Part shown: positions 38,915 through 47,906 of the stretch, piece by piece
Position numbering within the stretch: position 1 is the first letter of the stretch
Layout: every line of letters begins with the position of its first letter
From: Vibrio sinaloensis
GTDB lineage: Bacteria > Pseudomonadota > Gammaproteobacteria > Enterobacterales > Vibrionaceae
DNA: 64,000 bases
Assembly (NCBI RefSeq): GCF_023195835.1
Contig: NZ_CP096199.1
Coordinates: 1,178,001 to 1,242,000, forward strand
Reading direction: 5' to 3'
Notes under the pieces: model-generated
The model's database searches: none
Told to the model about the DNA's origin: nothing
The model's input: only the letters and a program-made list of their open reading frames with translations
Position numbers and translations under genes: made by a program

Positions 38915-40438
38915 ATGACCGTAATTCGCCAACAGGATGTGATCAGCAGTGTCGCTGATGCACTTCAGTACATCTCTTATTACCATCCATTAGACTTTGT
39001 CCAAGCCCTAGAAAAAGCCTACCATCGTGAAGAAAGCCAAGCAGCAAAAGATGCGATTGCTCAGATCTTGATCAACTCTCGTATGTCTGCTGAGGGCCAT
39101 CGTCCTATCTGTCAGGACACCGGAATCGTAACCTGTTTCGTCAATGTCGGTATGGCCGTGCAATGGGACTCGACCGATATGACGGTTCAACAAATGGTCG
39201 ACGAAGGGGTTCGCCAAGCTTACACCAACCCAGACAACCCGCTGCGTGCGTCGGTATTAATGGATCCTGCTGGTAAGCGAATCAACACCAAAGACAACAC
39301 GCCTGCGGTCGTGCATATCAATATGGTACCGGGTGACAAGGTAGAGATTCAGATCGCGGCTAAAGGTGGCGGCTCTGAGAACAAAACCAAGATGGTCATG
39401 CTCAACCCTTCAGACGACATTGCGGAGTGGGTCGAAAAAACCTTGCCGACAATGGGCGCGGGTTGGTGTCCACCGGGCATGCTAGGAATAGGTATCGGTG
39501 GTACGGCTGAAAAAGCGGCAGTATTGGCGAAAGAGTCACTAATGGAGCACATCGATATTCAAGAGCTTATTGAGCGTGGCCCACAAAATGCCGAAGAAGA
39601 GCTGCGTTTAGACATCTTTAATCGTGTCAATAAACTGGGTATCGGCGCACAAGGTCTTGGCGGTTTAACCACTGTGGTTGATGTGAAGATCAAAACAGCG
39701 CCAACTCATGCTGCTTCTAAGCCAGTTTGTTTGATCCCTAACTGTGCGGCGACTCGCCATGTGCACTTTACACTAGATGGCAGTGGCCCTGCTGATCTCA
39801 CTCCACCTAAGCTTGAAGAGTGGCCAGATATTACTTGGGAAGCAGGTGCAAATACTCGCCGTGTCAATCTCGATGAAGTGACGCAAGCCGATGTTGAGCA
39901 ATGGAAAACCGGAGAAACGGTGCTACTGTCTGGTAAGATCCTGACAGGGCGAGATGCGGCTCATAAGCGTATTCAAACCATGCTGCAAAATGGCGAAGGC
40001 TTGCCTGAAGGCGTCGACTTTAAAGGCAAGTTTATCTACTACGTTGGGCCAGTTGACGCTGTGGGTGATGAGGCTGTTGGTCCTGCGGGTCCAACCACAT
40101 CGACCCGAATGGATAAGTTCACCGACATGATGCTTGAGGAAACCGGCATCATGGGCATGATCGGTAAAGCAGAGCGTGGCCCTGCGACCGTTGAGTCTAT
40201 CAAGAAGCACAAAGCCGTTTACTTGATGGCGGTCGGCGGCGCGGCTTATCTCGTTGCTAAAGCCATTAAGAAAGCGCGTGTGGTGGCATTTGAAGATTTA
40301 GGCATGGAAGCGATTTACGAGTTTGAAGTCGAAGACATGCCAGTGACGGTAGCGGTTGACTCCAACGGCGCTAATGCTCACCAAATCGGTCCGGATACTT
40401 GGAAAGTGAAAATCCAAGAGATGGAGTCTCAGTCTTAA
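38915..40438 (+). CDS. fumA: Fumarate hydratase, class I (iron-sulfur)
   Basis: 507 aa. Class I fumarases interconvert fumarate and malate in the TCA cycle and contain an oxygen-sensitive 4Fe-4S cluster. Likely cluster cysteines lie in RPICQDTGIVTC, LIPNCAATRHV and the N-terminal half. The C-terminal beta domain is fused (VDAVGDEAVGPAGPTTSTRM, EETGIMGMIGKAERGP). ATG 38915 has GAGG 7 bases upstream. The symbol fumA/fumB is by class; which one cannot be told from sequence alone. Confidence 0.92.
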   Translation: MTVIRQQDVISSVADALQYISYYHPLDFVQALEKAYHREESQAAKDAIAQILINSRMSAEGHRPICQDTGIVTCFVNVGMAVQWDSTDMTVQQMVDEGVRQAYTNPDNPLRASVLMDPAGKRINTKDNTPAVVHINMVPGDKVEIQIAAKGGGSENKTKMVMLNPSDDIAEWVEKTLPTMGAGWCPPGMLGIGIGGTAEKAAVLAKESLMEHIDIQELIERGPQNAEEELRLDIFNRVNKLGIGAQGLGGLTTVVDVKIKTAPTHAASKPVCLIPNCAATRHVHFTLDGSGPADLTPPKLEEWPDITWEAGANTRRVNLDEVTQADVEQWKTGETVLLSGKILTGRDAAHKRIQTMLQNGEGLPEGVDFKGKFIYYVGPVDAVGDEAVGPAGPTTSTRMDKFTDMMLEETGIMGMIGKAERGPATVESIKKHKAVYLMAVGGAAYLVAKAIKKARVVAFEDLGMEAIYEFEVEDMPVTVAVDSNGANAHQIGPDTWKVKIQEMESQS

Positions 40439-40480
40439 TTAAGTCTTAAAATTGCTGATTTAATTGGCAAATATTTGACA

Positions 40481-40507
40481 AAGGTGGCGCAAACGCGGCA
40501 CCTTTTG
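40481..40507 (+). terminator. fumA terminator
   Basis: Stem AAGGTGGCGC / GCGGCACCTT with one mismatch and a 4-base loop, followed by TTGT. It lies 42 bp after the fumarase stop. Confidence 0.7.
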
Positions 40508-40545
40508 TCTATATACTCTAATCATAACAACAGTCAGGAGCTAAC

Positions 40546-40731
40546 ATGCCACGTTTTATTCAGATATTGCAGCTTATCATCGCGGTGGTGGTCGGTGCAT
40601 TTGTCGGTTACGACCTCATCCTACATGGGATCAGCATCTTTGATGAAAAGTATGTGACCATGACTTGCGCACTCGTTATCTTGTTAGAAATTGCACTGTT
40701 TGTGACTTACAAGTTGATTGAAGACGATTAA
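40546..40731 (+). CDS. Small membrane protein, 61 aa
   Basis: Two hydrophobic helices (about 4-28 and 37-56) with a short hydrophilic loop, and a C-terminal acidic end (KLIEDD). CAGGAG stands about 5 bases before the ATG. I do not recognise the family. It is its own unit between two terminators. Confidence 0.7.
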   Translation: MPRFIQILQLIIAVVVGAFVGYDLILHGISIFDEKYVTMTCALVILLEIALFVTYKLIEDD

Positions 40732-40757
40732 GTCTTGCCGCTATTAGCAAGTTAACG

Positions 40758-40790
40758 AAAGCCTCTGAAGAATAACAGAGGCTTTTTTTG
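40758..40790 (+). terminator. Terminator
   Basis: Stem AAAGCCTCTG / CAGAGGCTTT followed by seven T, after the 61-aa membrane protein gene. Confidence 0.92.
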
Positions 40791-40852
40791 TTCATCTATC
40801 ATTAAGATTAGTCGACTTAAGCTAGTGCTAATCGAAGTAAAAGAGATTGGGA

Positions 40853-42229
40853 ATGAAGCAACTCACTCAAGATATGAATGATCTACTCAGCAGAACGACC
40901 GACTCGCACGTGCGCGTTGCGGTGACCGGTCTATCCAGAGCGGGCAAAACGGCGTTTATCAGCTCATTGGTTAACCAACTGCTTCATACATCCACTCACG
41001 ACAACCTACCGCTGCTGTCAGCCGCTCGCGATAAACGCGTGGTTGGCGCCAAACGAGTACCGCAAAGCAATATGCTGGTGCCGAGATTTGGTTATGATGA
41101 GGCAATGGAGCACTTGCATAGCGAGCCTCCGCAATGGCCCCAACCAACGCGCGATGTGAGCGAAATACGCCTAGCGATCAAGTACAAGCCAGTCAAGAAA
41201 ACCAAAAAGCTGTTTAATAGCACGGCAACACTCTATATCGACATCATTGACTATCCTGGCGAGTGGTTGCTCGACTTACCACTGTTGGATATGGACTATG
41301 AACAGTGGTCAAACAGTCAATTTGCTGCGCTAAAGGGCGTTCGCCGAGAATTAGCGCAGCCATGGCTAGATCAGCTTTCTGCGTTCGACGTGCTCGCCGA
41401 ACTCGATGAAAAGCATTTGACTGCCATAGCGAAAAGTTACACCGATTACCTTTATGCGTGCAAAGAGCGTGGGTTACATTGGGTTCAGCCGGGTCGGTTT
41501 GTGTTGCCCGGTGAACTTGATGGCGCCCCGGTGCTGCAGTTTTTTCCAGTGAAGTTTGAAGAAGGGAAAAAGGTTGAGAAAACGTCCAATTTAGCCATGC
41601 TTCAAGCGCGTTATCTTGAATATCAACAGAAAGTTGTGAAGGCGTTTTACAAACACCACTTCTCGACCTTCGATCGGCAGATCGTGTTGGTCGATTGCTT
41701 ACAACCTCTCAATGCAGGCTACGACTCTTTCCATGATATGCGAGATGCGCTTGAGCAAATTATGAATAGCTTTAAATATGGTCGTAGCAACTTGCTCAAG
41801 CGCCTTTTCTCACCGCGCATTGACAAAGTGTTGTTCGCGGCGACCAAAGCCGACCACGTTACGCCAGAGCAGCACCCTAACTTGGTCTCGCTTCTACAGC
41901 AGATGGTTCATCCAGCTTGGCAGAATGCCTCTTTTGAAAATATTGAGATGAGCTGTATGACGATGGCTTCAATCCAGGCAACGCAAACTGGATTTATTGG
42001 TCAAGGCGATCAAGCTGTGCCAGCGATTCAAGGTGTGACGCTGGAGGAGCAGTCGCTGACCGTCTTCCCAGGTGAAGTGCCTAAGAAGTTGCCTAGCCCA
42101 GCGTATTGGCAACAACAAGGTTTTGAATTTACCGCGTTTCGCCCACAAACAGCGGCCATTGATGAGCCGCTGCCGCACATTCGTCTAGATAAAGCTATCG
42201 AATATCTGATCGGAGACAAATTGAAATGA
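40853..42229 (+). CDS. ycjX: YcjX-family P-loop NTPase (DUF463)
   Basis: 458 aa. Walker A at residues 26-33 (GLSRAGKT), [11 protein letters not shown] as the DxxG-like switch, and FAATKADHV as a TKxD-like base-recognition motif. These place it with the YcjX stress-related GTPases, whose role is not well defined; in E. coli it is in the phage-shock region next to ycjF and tyrR. ATG 40853 is preferred to the TTG at 40847 because AGAGA is well spaced. It overlaps ycjF by 4 bases. Confidence 0.9.
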   Translation: MKQLTQDMNDLLSRTTDSHVRVAVTGLSRAGKTAFISSLVNQLLHTSTHDNLPLLSAARDKRVVGAKRVPQSNMLVPRFGYDEAMEHLHSEPPQWPQPTRDVSEIRLAIKYKPVKKTKKLFNSTATLYIDIIDYPGEWLLDLPLLDMDYEQWSNSQFAALKGVRRELAQPWLDQLSAFDVLAELDEKHLTAIAKSYTDYLYACKERGLHWVQPGRFVLPGELDGAPVLQFFPVKFEEGKKVEKTSNLAMLQARYLEYQQKVVKAFYKHHFSTFDRQIVLVDCLQPLNAGYDSFHDMRDALEQIMNSFKYGRSNLLKRLFSPRIDKVLFAATKADHVTPEQHPNLVSLLQQMVHPAWQNASFENIEMSCMTMASIQATQTGFIGQGDQAVPAIQGVTLEEQSLTVFPGEVPKKLPSPAYWQQQGFEFTAFRPQTAAIDEPLPHIRLDKAIEYLIGDKLK

Positions 42230-43275
42230 GTCAACAAGCAGACAACCACTTGAAGCAAAAACAGGTCTTTGAACAGCCGTTAGCGGATGCTGCCGAGCAA
42301 TCTCAGCCTGAGTTGACAGCGCAAAAGCAGTTTACCGAGCAAGAAAAATTTGTGCCTACCAAGCTAGAAGAGCGCGATAGTGACACAGAAGCGGAAGTAA
42401 AATTAGAACGTATCATTCGTCCTAAAACTGGGTCGAAGTGGTTAGCAACTAGCATGTTGGCCGCGTTTGCTGGACTGGTGGGTTGGCAGGCGGTTGATAG
42501 CGTTATTACGTCGATTCAAACCGCCGATTGGTTATCACTCGGATGGGCGGGATTTATATCGCTTTTGGCCAGTCTGGGCATCGGCGCAATAGGCAAAGAG
42601 CTGTGGAAGCTGCGTAAACTGCGCGATCATTTCTCTGTTCAGGAGCAAACCGAGCGCATGCTTGCAGCGAACAGCGTTGGCAAAGGTAAAGCGTTTTGTG
42701 AAGCGCTTGCCAAGCAGTCAGGGGTGGCTCCAGAGTCCCCTGGTTATGACCGTTGGATTCACAGTGTTAAGTCGTCGCATAGCGATGGCGAAGTGATTGA
42801 TATGTATGATGCGATGGTCGTGGCCGAGCAAGATAAGCAGGCAACAAAAGTGGTGTCTCAGCATGCGACTGAGTCGGCCGCACTGGTCGCGATAAGCCCG
42901 CTGGCCATCGCCGATATGTTGTTGGTGGCATGGCGAAATTTCAAAATGATCGATAGCTTAGCCGATATTTACGGTGTTGAGCTGGGATATTGGTCGCGGT
43001 TGCAGTTATTCAAATCTACCTTGGTCAACATGGCCGCAGCGGGAGCCAGCGAACTGGCGATTGATGCCAGCATGGATCTGATGTCGATGGACTTGGCGGG
43101 ACGTGTCTCAGCAAGAGCAGGGCAGGGGCTAGGAGTCGGAATCTTAACTGCTCGTTTAGGCCTAAAAGCGATGGCGTTGCTCCGTCCGATACCTTGGCAA
43201 CAAGATCGCCGTGTAAAGTTGGGGGCGATTCGCAAGCAGATTGTAGAAAAAGTCGCCGCAATTAGCTTCAAATAA
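42226..43275 (+). CDS. ycjF: YcjF-like inner membrane protein (DUF697)
   Basis: 349 aa. A hydrophilic acidic N-terminus (about 1-65), two membrane helices (about 74-92 and 100-120), then a soluble domain with hydrophobic stretches ([16 protein letters not shown]). The UPF0283/YcjF family is conserved after ycjX. Function is unknown; with YcjX it may respond to envelope stress. The start ATG overlaps the ycjX stop (ATGA), so the two are coupled. Confidence 0.9.
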   Translation: MSQQADNHLKQKQVFEQPLADAAEQSQPELTAQKQFTEQEKFVPTKLEERDSDTEAEVKLERIIRPKTGSKWLATSMLAAFAGLVGWQAVDSVITSIQTADWLSLGWAGFISLLASLGIGAIGKELWKLRKLRDHFSVQEQTERMLAANSVGKGKAFCEALAKQSGVAPESPGYDRWIHSVKSSHSDGEVIDMYDAMVVAEQDKQATKVVSQHATESAALVAISPLAIADMLLVAWRNFKMIDSLADIYGVELGYWSRLQLFKSTLVNMAAAGASELAIDASMDLMSMDLAGRVSARAGQGLGVGILTARLGLKAMALLRPIPWQQDRRVKLGAIRKQIVEKVAAISFK

Positions 43276-43375
43276 CGTGAATGTGACTCTCGCGCTATCA
43301 GTTTACTTGACGGGGATCTAGGCTTAAGGGAAACTACTGTCAACTTTTCGTGACACCTTAGTTAGGAACTCATCC

Positions 43376-44920
43376 GTGCGTCTAGAAGTTTCCTGTGAAG
43401 ACAGACTGGGTCTGACTCGTGAATTACTCGATATCCTCGCATCTAAAAACTTAGATTTGCGAGGTATCGAAATTGATGTCAGCGGTATTATCTATCTCAA
43501 TTGCCCCGATATCGAGTTCGATACCTTTAGTGAGCTGATGGCCGAGATTCGTCGCATCGCCGGGGTGAAAGATGTGCGTAAAATTCAGTTTATGCCGATT
43601 GAACGGCACAATAATGAACTGATTTCGCTGCTTAATAACCTTCCGGAGCCTGTGCTGGCTATCGACCTCAAAGGGAATGTCGATATGGCCAACCATGCGG
43701 CGTTAACCCTGTTCGGTTGTGATGAAGAAGCCATTATTGGCCACCAAATCACCGCGCATCTGCCTAGTTTTAACTTCACCAAATGGGTAGAGGGTAAAAT
43801 CACTCGTCAAAGAGAAGAGATCGTCATTGGCGGACTCGACTACATGATGGAAGTGATGCCGGTTTACATTAGCGACGAAACTAACGAATCGGTGCTTGCC
43901 AGTACGGTGATGATTATCCGTTCTCGCAATGATAAAGGTCTATTCGACGACTCTTTGCCAGTGCACAACAATTTGGGTTTCGAACACTTTGTCGGTGTAT
44001 CCAATCGACACAAAGCGCTGATGAGCCAAGCCAAAAAACTGGCCATGTTGGATCAACCTTTGTTGATTCAAGGTGAAACGGGCACAGGTAAAGAGATGCT
44101 TGCTCGCGCCTGTCACAACCGCTCTCATCGCGCGTCCAATCCTTTTTTGGTTCTCAGCTGCGCTTCCATGCCCGACGATGTGGCAGAAACAGAACTGTTT
44201 GGTCACGCGCCAGGTTCTTTTAACCACCAGCAAGGTCACAAAGGCATTTTTGAACAAGCGAACGGCGGGACAGTATTTCTTGATGAAATCGGTGAGATGA
44301 GCTCGCACCTGCAGATCAAATTGTTGCGTTTGCTTCAAGATGGGACGTTTCGCCGCGTCGGTGAAGAGGACGAGATTCATGTCGATGTTCGAGTCATCGC
44401 CTCCACTCGCCACCATCTTGCCGATTTGGCGGAGTCGGGCACGTTCCGCGAAGACCTTTTCTATCGTCTCAATGTGCTAACGCTGCACATTCCGCCGTTG
44501 AGAGATCGCTCAAACGACATAGCGCCGCTGCTCGACCTGTTTGTCGCCAAATATGTCAAGCAGTTGGGGATCGCTAAGCCTCAAGTGGATGATGAACTTA
44601 TCGATCAACTGGTGAGCTACCAGTGGCCGGGCAACATGCGCCAGCTTGAGAACATGGTTCTGCGTGCATTAACCGAGTTAGAATCTGACCAGCTCACAGC
44701 GGAACTGTTCCATTTGCCGCAACTAGAGGCGAGCAACGCCAATGCGCCGACGCTTAATTTAGATGGTTCACTGGATGAGATCATGAAAGAGTATGAGTCA
44801 CAAGTGCTGGATCGCTTGTATCAATCCTTCCCCTCGAGCCGTAAATTAGCTAAACGACTCAATGTTTCTCACACTTCAGTGGCGAACAAGCTCAGAGAGT
44901 ACGGAATTCGGAAAAACTGA
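43376..44920 (+). CDS. tyrR: Aromatic amino acid regulator TyrR
   Basis: 514 aa. An N-terminal ACT domain (about 1-75), PAS domain (about 78-190), AAA+ domain with Walker A GETGTGKE (233-240) and Walker B VFLDEIGEM, and a C-terminal HTH (SSRKLAKRLNVSHTSVANKL). The sigma-54 contact motif GAFTGA is absent (GSFNHQ is in its place), as in TyrR of other bacteria, so it works with sigma-70. It senses Tyr, Phe and Trp to control aromatic amino acid genes. GTG 43376 follows AGGA. Order ycjX-ycjF-tyrR matches E. coli. Confidence 0.94.
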   Translation: MRLEVSCEDRLGLTRELLDILASKNLDLRGIEIDVSGIIYLNCPDIEFDTFSELMAEIRRIAGVKDVRKIQFMPIERHNNELISLLNNLPEPVLAIDLKGNVDMANHAALTLFGCDEEAIIGHQITAHLPSFNFTKWVEGKITRQREEIVIGGLDYMMEVMPVYISDETNESVLASTVMIIRSRNDKGLFDDSLPVHNNLGFEHFVGVSNRHKALMSQAKKLAMLDQPLLIQGETGTGKEMLARACHNRSHRASNPFLVLSCASMPDDVAETELFGHAPGSFNHQQGHKGIFEQANGGTVFLDEIGEMSSHLQIKLLRLLQDGTFRRVGEEDEIHVDVRVIASTRHHLADLAESGTFREDLFYRLNVLTLHIPPLRDRSNDIAPLLDLFVAKYVKQLGIAKPQVDDELIDQLVSYQWPGNMRQLENMVLRALTELESDQLTAELFHLPQLEASNANAPTLNLDGSLDEIMKEYESQVLDRLYQSFPSSRKLAKRLNVSHTSVANKLREYGIRKN

Positions 44921-45498
44921 TGGAACGTATGACAACGCCGGCGCAAATGTATGAAGTCGACGATGATCTTGTGGTCCGCACCGCTGAAGCAGGAGATGGC
45001 GAGTTAGTTGCCAACTATTTTATTGCCAATCGCGCTCACTTGACCCCGTGGGAGCCAAAGCGAGAAGAGGCGTTTTACTCGGCGGCAGGCTGGACTCAAC
45101 GGCTGATTAAGCTCAATGAATTGCACCGAATGGGCTTGGGCTACTATTTGTTGATCATCGATAAGCAAACTAAGCAAATGCTTGGCACTATTTCCTTTAG
45201 TAACTTGTCACGTTTTCCCTTCCATGCGTGCAATATGGGTTACTCATTGGCAAAAGAAGCGCAGGGGCGAGGGGTGATGACGCGTGCACTGAGCCTAGCC
45301 ATCCACTATATGTTTGATGTACAGAATATGCATCGCATTATGGCCAGCTACATGCCGCGTAACTTGCGTAGTGAAGCGGTGTTGCAACGACTAGGCTTTA
45401 AGGAGGAAGGATTTGCCAAAGACTACTTACTGATTAATGGCCAATGGGAAGATCATAACCTGACTTCCTTAGTCAATCCTAATTGGCGCGAGGTTTGA
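44920..45498 (+). CDS. rimJ: RimJ-like GNAT acetyltransferase
   Basis: 192 aa. GNAT fold with the acetyl-CoA-binding EAQGRGVMTRAL and the late motif NLRSEAVLQRLGFKEEG. Closest recalled family is RimJ/RimL, which acetylates the N-terminus of ribosomal proteins (S5 for RimJ). The start overlaps the tyrR stop by one base (TGATG), so expression is coupled to tyrR, although no functional link is known. An in-frame ATG at 44929 is also possible. Confidence 0.82.
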   Translation: MERMTTPAQMYEVDDDLVVRTAEAGDGELVANYFIANRAHLTPWEPKREEAFYSAAGWTQRLIKLNELHRMGLGYYLLIIDKQTKQMLGTISFSNLSRFPFHACNMGYSLAKEAQGRGVMTRALSLAIHYMFDVQNMHRIMASYMPRNLRSEAVLQRLGFKEEGFAKDYLLINGQWEDHNLTSLVNPNWREV

Positions 45499-45500
45499 GA

Positions 45501-46088
45501 GTGAACAGATTAGAAAAACAACTGGCATTGATTATCGAACTCGATCAACTCAAAAAAGTGTTGCGTCGAACGCGGGTAAAGAGCGCTGATGGTCGATTAG
45601 AGAACAGCGCAGAGCACAGTTGGCATGTGGCTTTGATGGCGGTATTACTTGAAGAACACGCGAACCAACCGGTCGATATCAGCCGTGTGGTAAAAATGTT
45701 GCTGTTGCACGATATTGTAGAAATCGATGCCGGTGACACCTTTGTTTATGATGCGGTAGCCTCTGCCGAACAAGAGCAAAAAGAGGGCCAGGCGGCAGAG
45801 CGATTGTTCGCGATGCTGCCAGCAGAGCAAGGCCAAGAGTTACTTGATCTCTGGCTTGAGTTTGAACAGGCGACGAGTGATGATGCTAAATTTGCTAAAG
45901 CACTCGATCGCATCATTCCGATGATGCTCAATTTTCATAACCAAGGGCAAAGCTGGCAAGAGCACGGTGTGACCCGTGAACAGGCTCTGACAGTCAATGC
46001 CAAAATCGAACTGGGCTCACAGGCCTTATGGCAAAAAGCACTACAGATGATTAACCAAGCTACCGAAAATGGTTGGCTGAAAGCTTAA
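45501..46088 (+). CDS. HD-domain hydrolase (YfbR-like)
   Basis: About 195 aa. HD superfamily: the H...HD...D pattern is seen in ENSAEHSWHVALMAV, LLLHDIVEIDAGD and the later ALDRIIPMML. It resembles 5'-deoxynucleotidases of the YfbR type, but is not the same protein. GTG 45501 has GAGG seven bases upstream; the TTG at 45483 lies within the preceding gene. It follows the acetyltransferase by 2 bp and is likely co-transcribed with it. Confidence 0.82.
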   Translation: MNRLEKQLALIIELDQLKKVLRRTRVKSADGRLENSAEHSWHVALMAVLLEEHANQPVDISRVVKMLLLHDIVEIDAGDTFVYDAVASAEQEQKEGQAAERLFAMLPAEQGQELLDLWLEFEQATSDDAKFAKALDRIIPMMLNFHNQGQSWQEHGVTREQALTVNAKIELGSQALWQKALQMINQATENGWLKA

Positions 46089-46107
46089 CGCTTTGAGAGG
46101 ATACTGA

Positions 46108-46581
46108 ATGTCGTACCAAACTTTGGACCAATACCAAAGAAAATGGATTTTTACCCACCAATCAATGCCCGTGCCTGAGCAAGAGCTCGAGGCGATTAAA
46201 CCGATGACTCAAGCTCGGTCAGCCCAGTTGTGGCAGGAAAACATTAGCGCACAAAGCCCCGATGCAGACCGGCTAAGTTCGAGTGATTGGCCGATGAAAG
46301 CGTCAAACTGGAAAGACACTGTCGATTGGATGGCGGCTTGGGAATCTGACGATCTCGCGTTACCACAAGAGGTGACAGACTTTATTGATTGGCAAGATGA
46401 TGTCACTGTCTATTTTTGTTACGAAAAGTACAATGTGATTGAAACCAAGTGGTCAGTATTTAAGAAGTACTGGAAAAACTTCCTGTTCTATGACGATGGT
46501 CCAATCTTAATCGGCCGTCGTCGCAGTGAAGCACTTTGGTTCGATAGTGAAGGTAACGTCAAGCTTGGTTTACGTAAATGA
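46108..46581 (+). CDS. Hypothetical protein, DUF2947-like
   Basis: 157 aa. Tryptophan- and acid-rich, with YQRKWIFTHQSMPVPE near the start and DGPILIGRRRSEALWF near the end. From memory it resembles the DUF2947 family of gammaproteobacteria; I am not certain. No signal peptide or membrane helix. GAGAGG precedes the ATG. It lies 19 bp after the HD hydrolase and ends the operon at a terminator. Confidence 0.65.
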   Translation: MSYQTLDQYQRKWIFTHQSMPVPEQELEAIKPMTQARSAQLWQENISAQSPDADRLSSSDWPMKASNWKDTVDWMAAWESDDLALPQEVTDFIDWQDDVTVYFCYEKYNVIETKWSVFKKYWKNFLFYDDGPILIGRRRSEALWFDSEGNVKLGLRK

Positions 46582-46585
46582 TAGA

Positions 46586-46611
46586 AAGCAGCATACGCTG
46601 CTTTTTTTATG
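46586..46611 (+). terminator. Terminator
   Basis: Stem AAAGCAGC / GCTGCTTT with a short loop, followed by seven T, just after the DUF2947-like gene. Confidence 0.9.
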
Positions 46612-46646
46612 TCTAAGATGAAGAGTGCTAATTACTTTACTTTGGG

Positions 46647-46694
46647 ATAAATGATCGCATTCGCTTAGTAAAAGATCATTTATGATCTACTAAG
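46647..46694. repeat. Two interlocked perfect inverted repeats
   Basis: ATAAATGATC (46647-46656) pairs with GATCATTTAT (46674-46683). CTTAGTA (46664-46670), inside that loop, pairs with TACTAAG (46688-46694), outside it. The arrangement A-B-A'-B' is that of an H-type pseudoknot or two mutually exclusive hairpins. GATCATTTATGATC (46674-46687) is also a dyad itself. No protein gene explains it. Confidence 0.7.
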
Positions 46695-46761
46695 TCTAAG
46701 AAATGTAAAGGGTATGTCAGACGCTAAAGTGTGATTTCAAGCCCATAATTGAACCTATTTT

Positions 46762-46789
46762 TTGCATGGGAATTAGGGTTTGTTATCAT
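46762..46789 (+). promoter_or_regulatory. Candidate promoter of the 55-aa gene
   Basis: TTGCAT (46762-46767), 16-bp spacer, TATCAT (46784-46789), about 60 bp before the small gene. Inferred from consensus only. Confidence 0.4.
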
Positions 46790-46851
46790 TTATAAGACAA
46801 ATTCACCGAGTGAGTGATTTTTACACAATACCATCGTCTTAGGGAAAAGCA

Positions 46852-47025
46852 GTGGCCATGAACGTATCTCAACTACGCGAACATTTTTATGCGCACCTTA
46901 GTGCTATTCAAGCCTATGCGCTGCCACAAACCAAACCGACCTTGTCATTTTTGACCGAAGAAGAGCTCAGAGAGTTAGAGACTTGCTGGATTGAGCTTTC
47001 AGTCTGGAAACATCAGCAAGACTGA
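46852..47025 (+). CDS. Small hypothetical protein, 55-57 aa
   Basis: A short gene with GTG 46852 or ATG 46858 as start; AGGG at 46841-46844 fits the GTG (7-base spacer). The product (MNVSQLREHFYAHLSAIQAY, then LPQTKPTLSFLTEEELRELE) looks like a soluble helical protein with a conserved-looking two-helix layout. I do not recognise it. It has its own promoter-like sequence and is closed by a clear terminator, so it is probably real. The spacer before it contains interlocked inverted repeats. Confidence 0.65.
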   Translation: MAMNVSQLREHFYAHLSAIQAYALPQTKPTLSFLTEEELRELETCWIELSVWKHQQD

Positions 47026-47044
47026 CCGCAACACCTGAATTATT

Positions 47045-47080
47045 AGAAAAACCTCGTCAAAATGCTTGGCGAGGTTTTTT
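47045..47080 (+). terminator. Terminator of the small gene
   Basis: Stem AAAACCTCG / CGAGGTTTT with a 13-base loop followed by T's. Confidence 0.85.
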
Positions 47081-47179
47081 ATTGTCAGGAAAATTTATTG
47101 TTATATTATAACAAAAGTGATCTTGTTATTGAATTATCGAGTAACAATCCCCATAGTTAACCTCAAAGCGGAGCATCGT

Positions 47180-47827
47180 ATGAATGCGGCGACAGATATA
47201 ACAATTACAGAAACCCAAGTGAGTAAGAATATGGCGGAAGTAAGAGCCAGAGTTGACTTCAAAGTCGGTTTGCAAAGCAATATCGATGCGGAAATCCTGT
47301 CCTTTCATGGTTTGAAGACAGACAAAGAGCATGTGGCAGTGATTTTCAAACATGCAGACCAGAGTCAATCCGCACCCCTAGTGCGCATGCATTCAGAGTG
47401 CCTGACTGGCGACGTGTTCCACTCGTCTCGATGTGACTGCGGTGAGCAATTGGATGAAACCATCAACCGTATGGCTGAGTCTGGTGGCATTATTTTATAC
47501 CTTCGCCAAGAAGGGCGTGGTATTGGTTTGTACAACAAGATTGATGCATACAAGCTACAAAGCCAAGGTATGAATACCTACGAAGCCAACAATCATCTTG
47601 GGTTTGGTGACGACTTGCGTGACTTCACTGAGGCGGCGCAAATGCTAACGGCGTTAGGTATTAACAAGATCCGCTTGGTGACCAACAATCCAAAAAAAGT
47701 CAGAGAACTGCAAGAGCACGGTATCGAAATCGAAGAGGTAGTCAACACTTCAGCCCACATCAAAGAGGGCAATGAAGGCTACCTTAAAGCGAAAGTGTCG
47801 CACGGAAAGCATAAGCTTCCTTTGTAA
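47180..47827 (+). CDS. ribA: GTP cyclohydrolase II
   Basis: 215 aa. It opens GTP to start riboflavin synthesis. The zinc cysteines are in [19 protein letters not shown], the catalytic region in [10 protein letters not shown], and TNNPKKV is the GTP-site motif. ATG 47180 has GGAG at 7 bases. An in-frame upstream stretch to 47066 and a later ATG at 47231 are less likely. It is monocistronic here, between two terminators, away from the other rib genes; there is no FMN riboswitch visible. Confidence 0.94.
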   Translation: MNAATDITITETQVSKNMAEVRARVDFKVGLQSNIDAEILSFHGLKTDKEHVAVIFKHADQSQSAPLVRMHSECLTGDVFHSSRCDCGEQLDETINRMAESGGIILYLRQEGRGIGLYNKIDAYKLQSQGMNTYEANNHLGFGDDLRDFTEAAQMLTALGINKIRLVTNNPKKVRELQEHGIEIEEVVNTSAHIKEGNEGYLKAKVSHGKHKLPL

Positions 47828-47853
47828 TCGGCGCCAGTGCTCCACTTTTGATG

Positions 47854-47887
47854 ACAACCCCACACTGCCAATGTGGGGTTGTTTTTT
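47854..47887 (+). terminator. ribA terminator
   Basis: Stem ACAACCCCACA / TGTGGGGTTGT with a 7-base loop and a T-run. Also serves, weakly, the convergent punR. Confidence 0.92.
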
Positions 47888-47906
47888 AGGTAGAACGTTA
47901 TGAATC

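Noticed and set aside
40475..40517. TTGACA (40475) and TATACT (40512) as a promoter for the 61-aa gene
   Set aside because: The spacing of 31 bp is far too long; they are not a promoter pair.
43940..44416. 158-codon open frame antisense to tyrR
   Set aside because: Covers the conserved AAA+ region of tyrR; low-complexity translation, no start signal.
47081..47179. Possible FMN riboswitch before ribA
   Set aside because: The 100-bp leader is too short and lacks the RFN element's conserved blocks.
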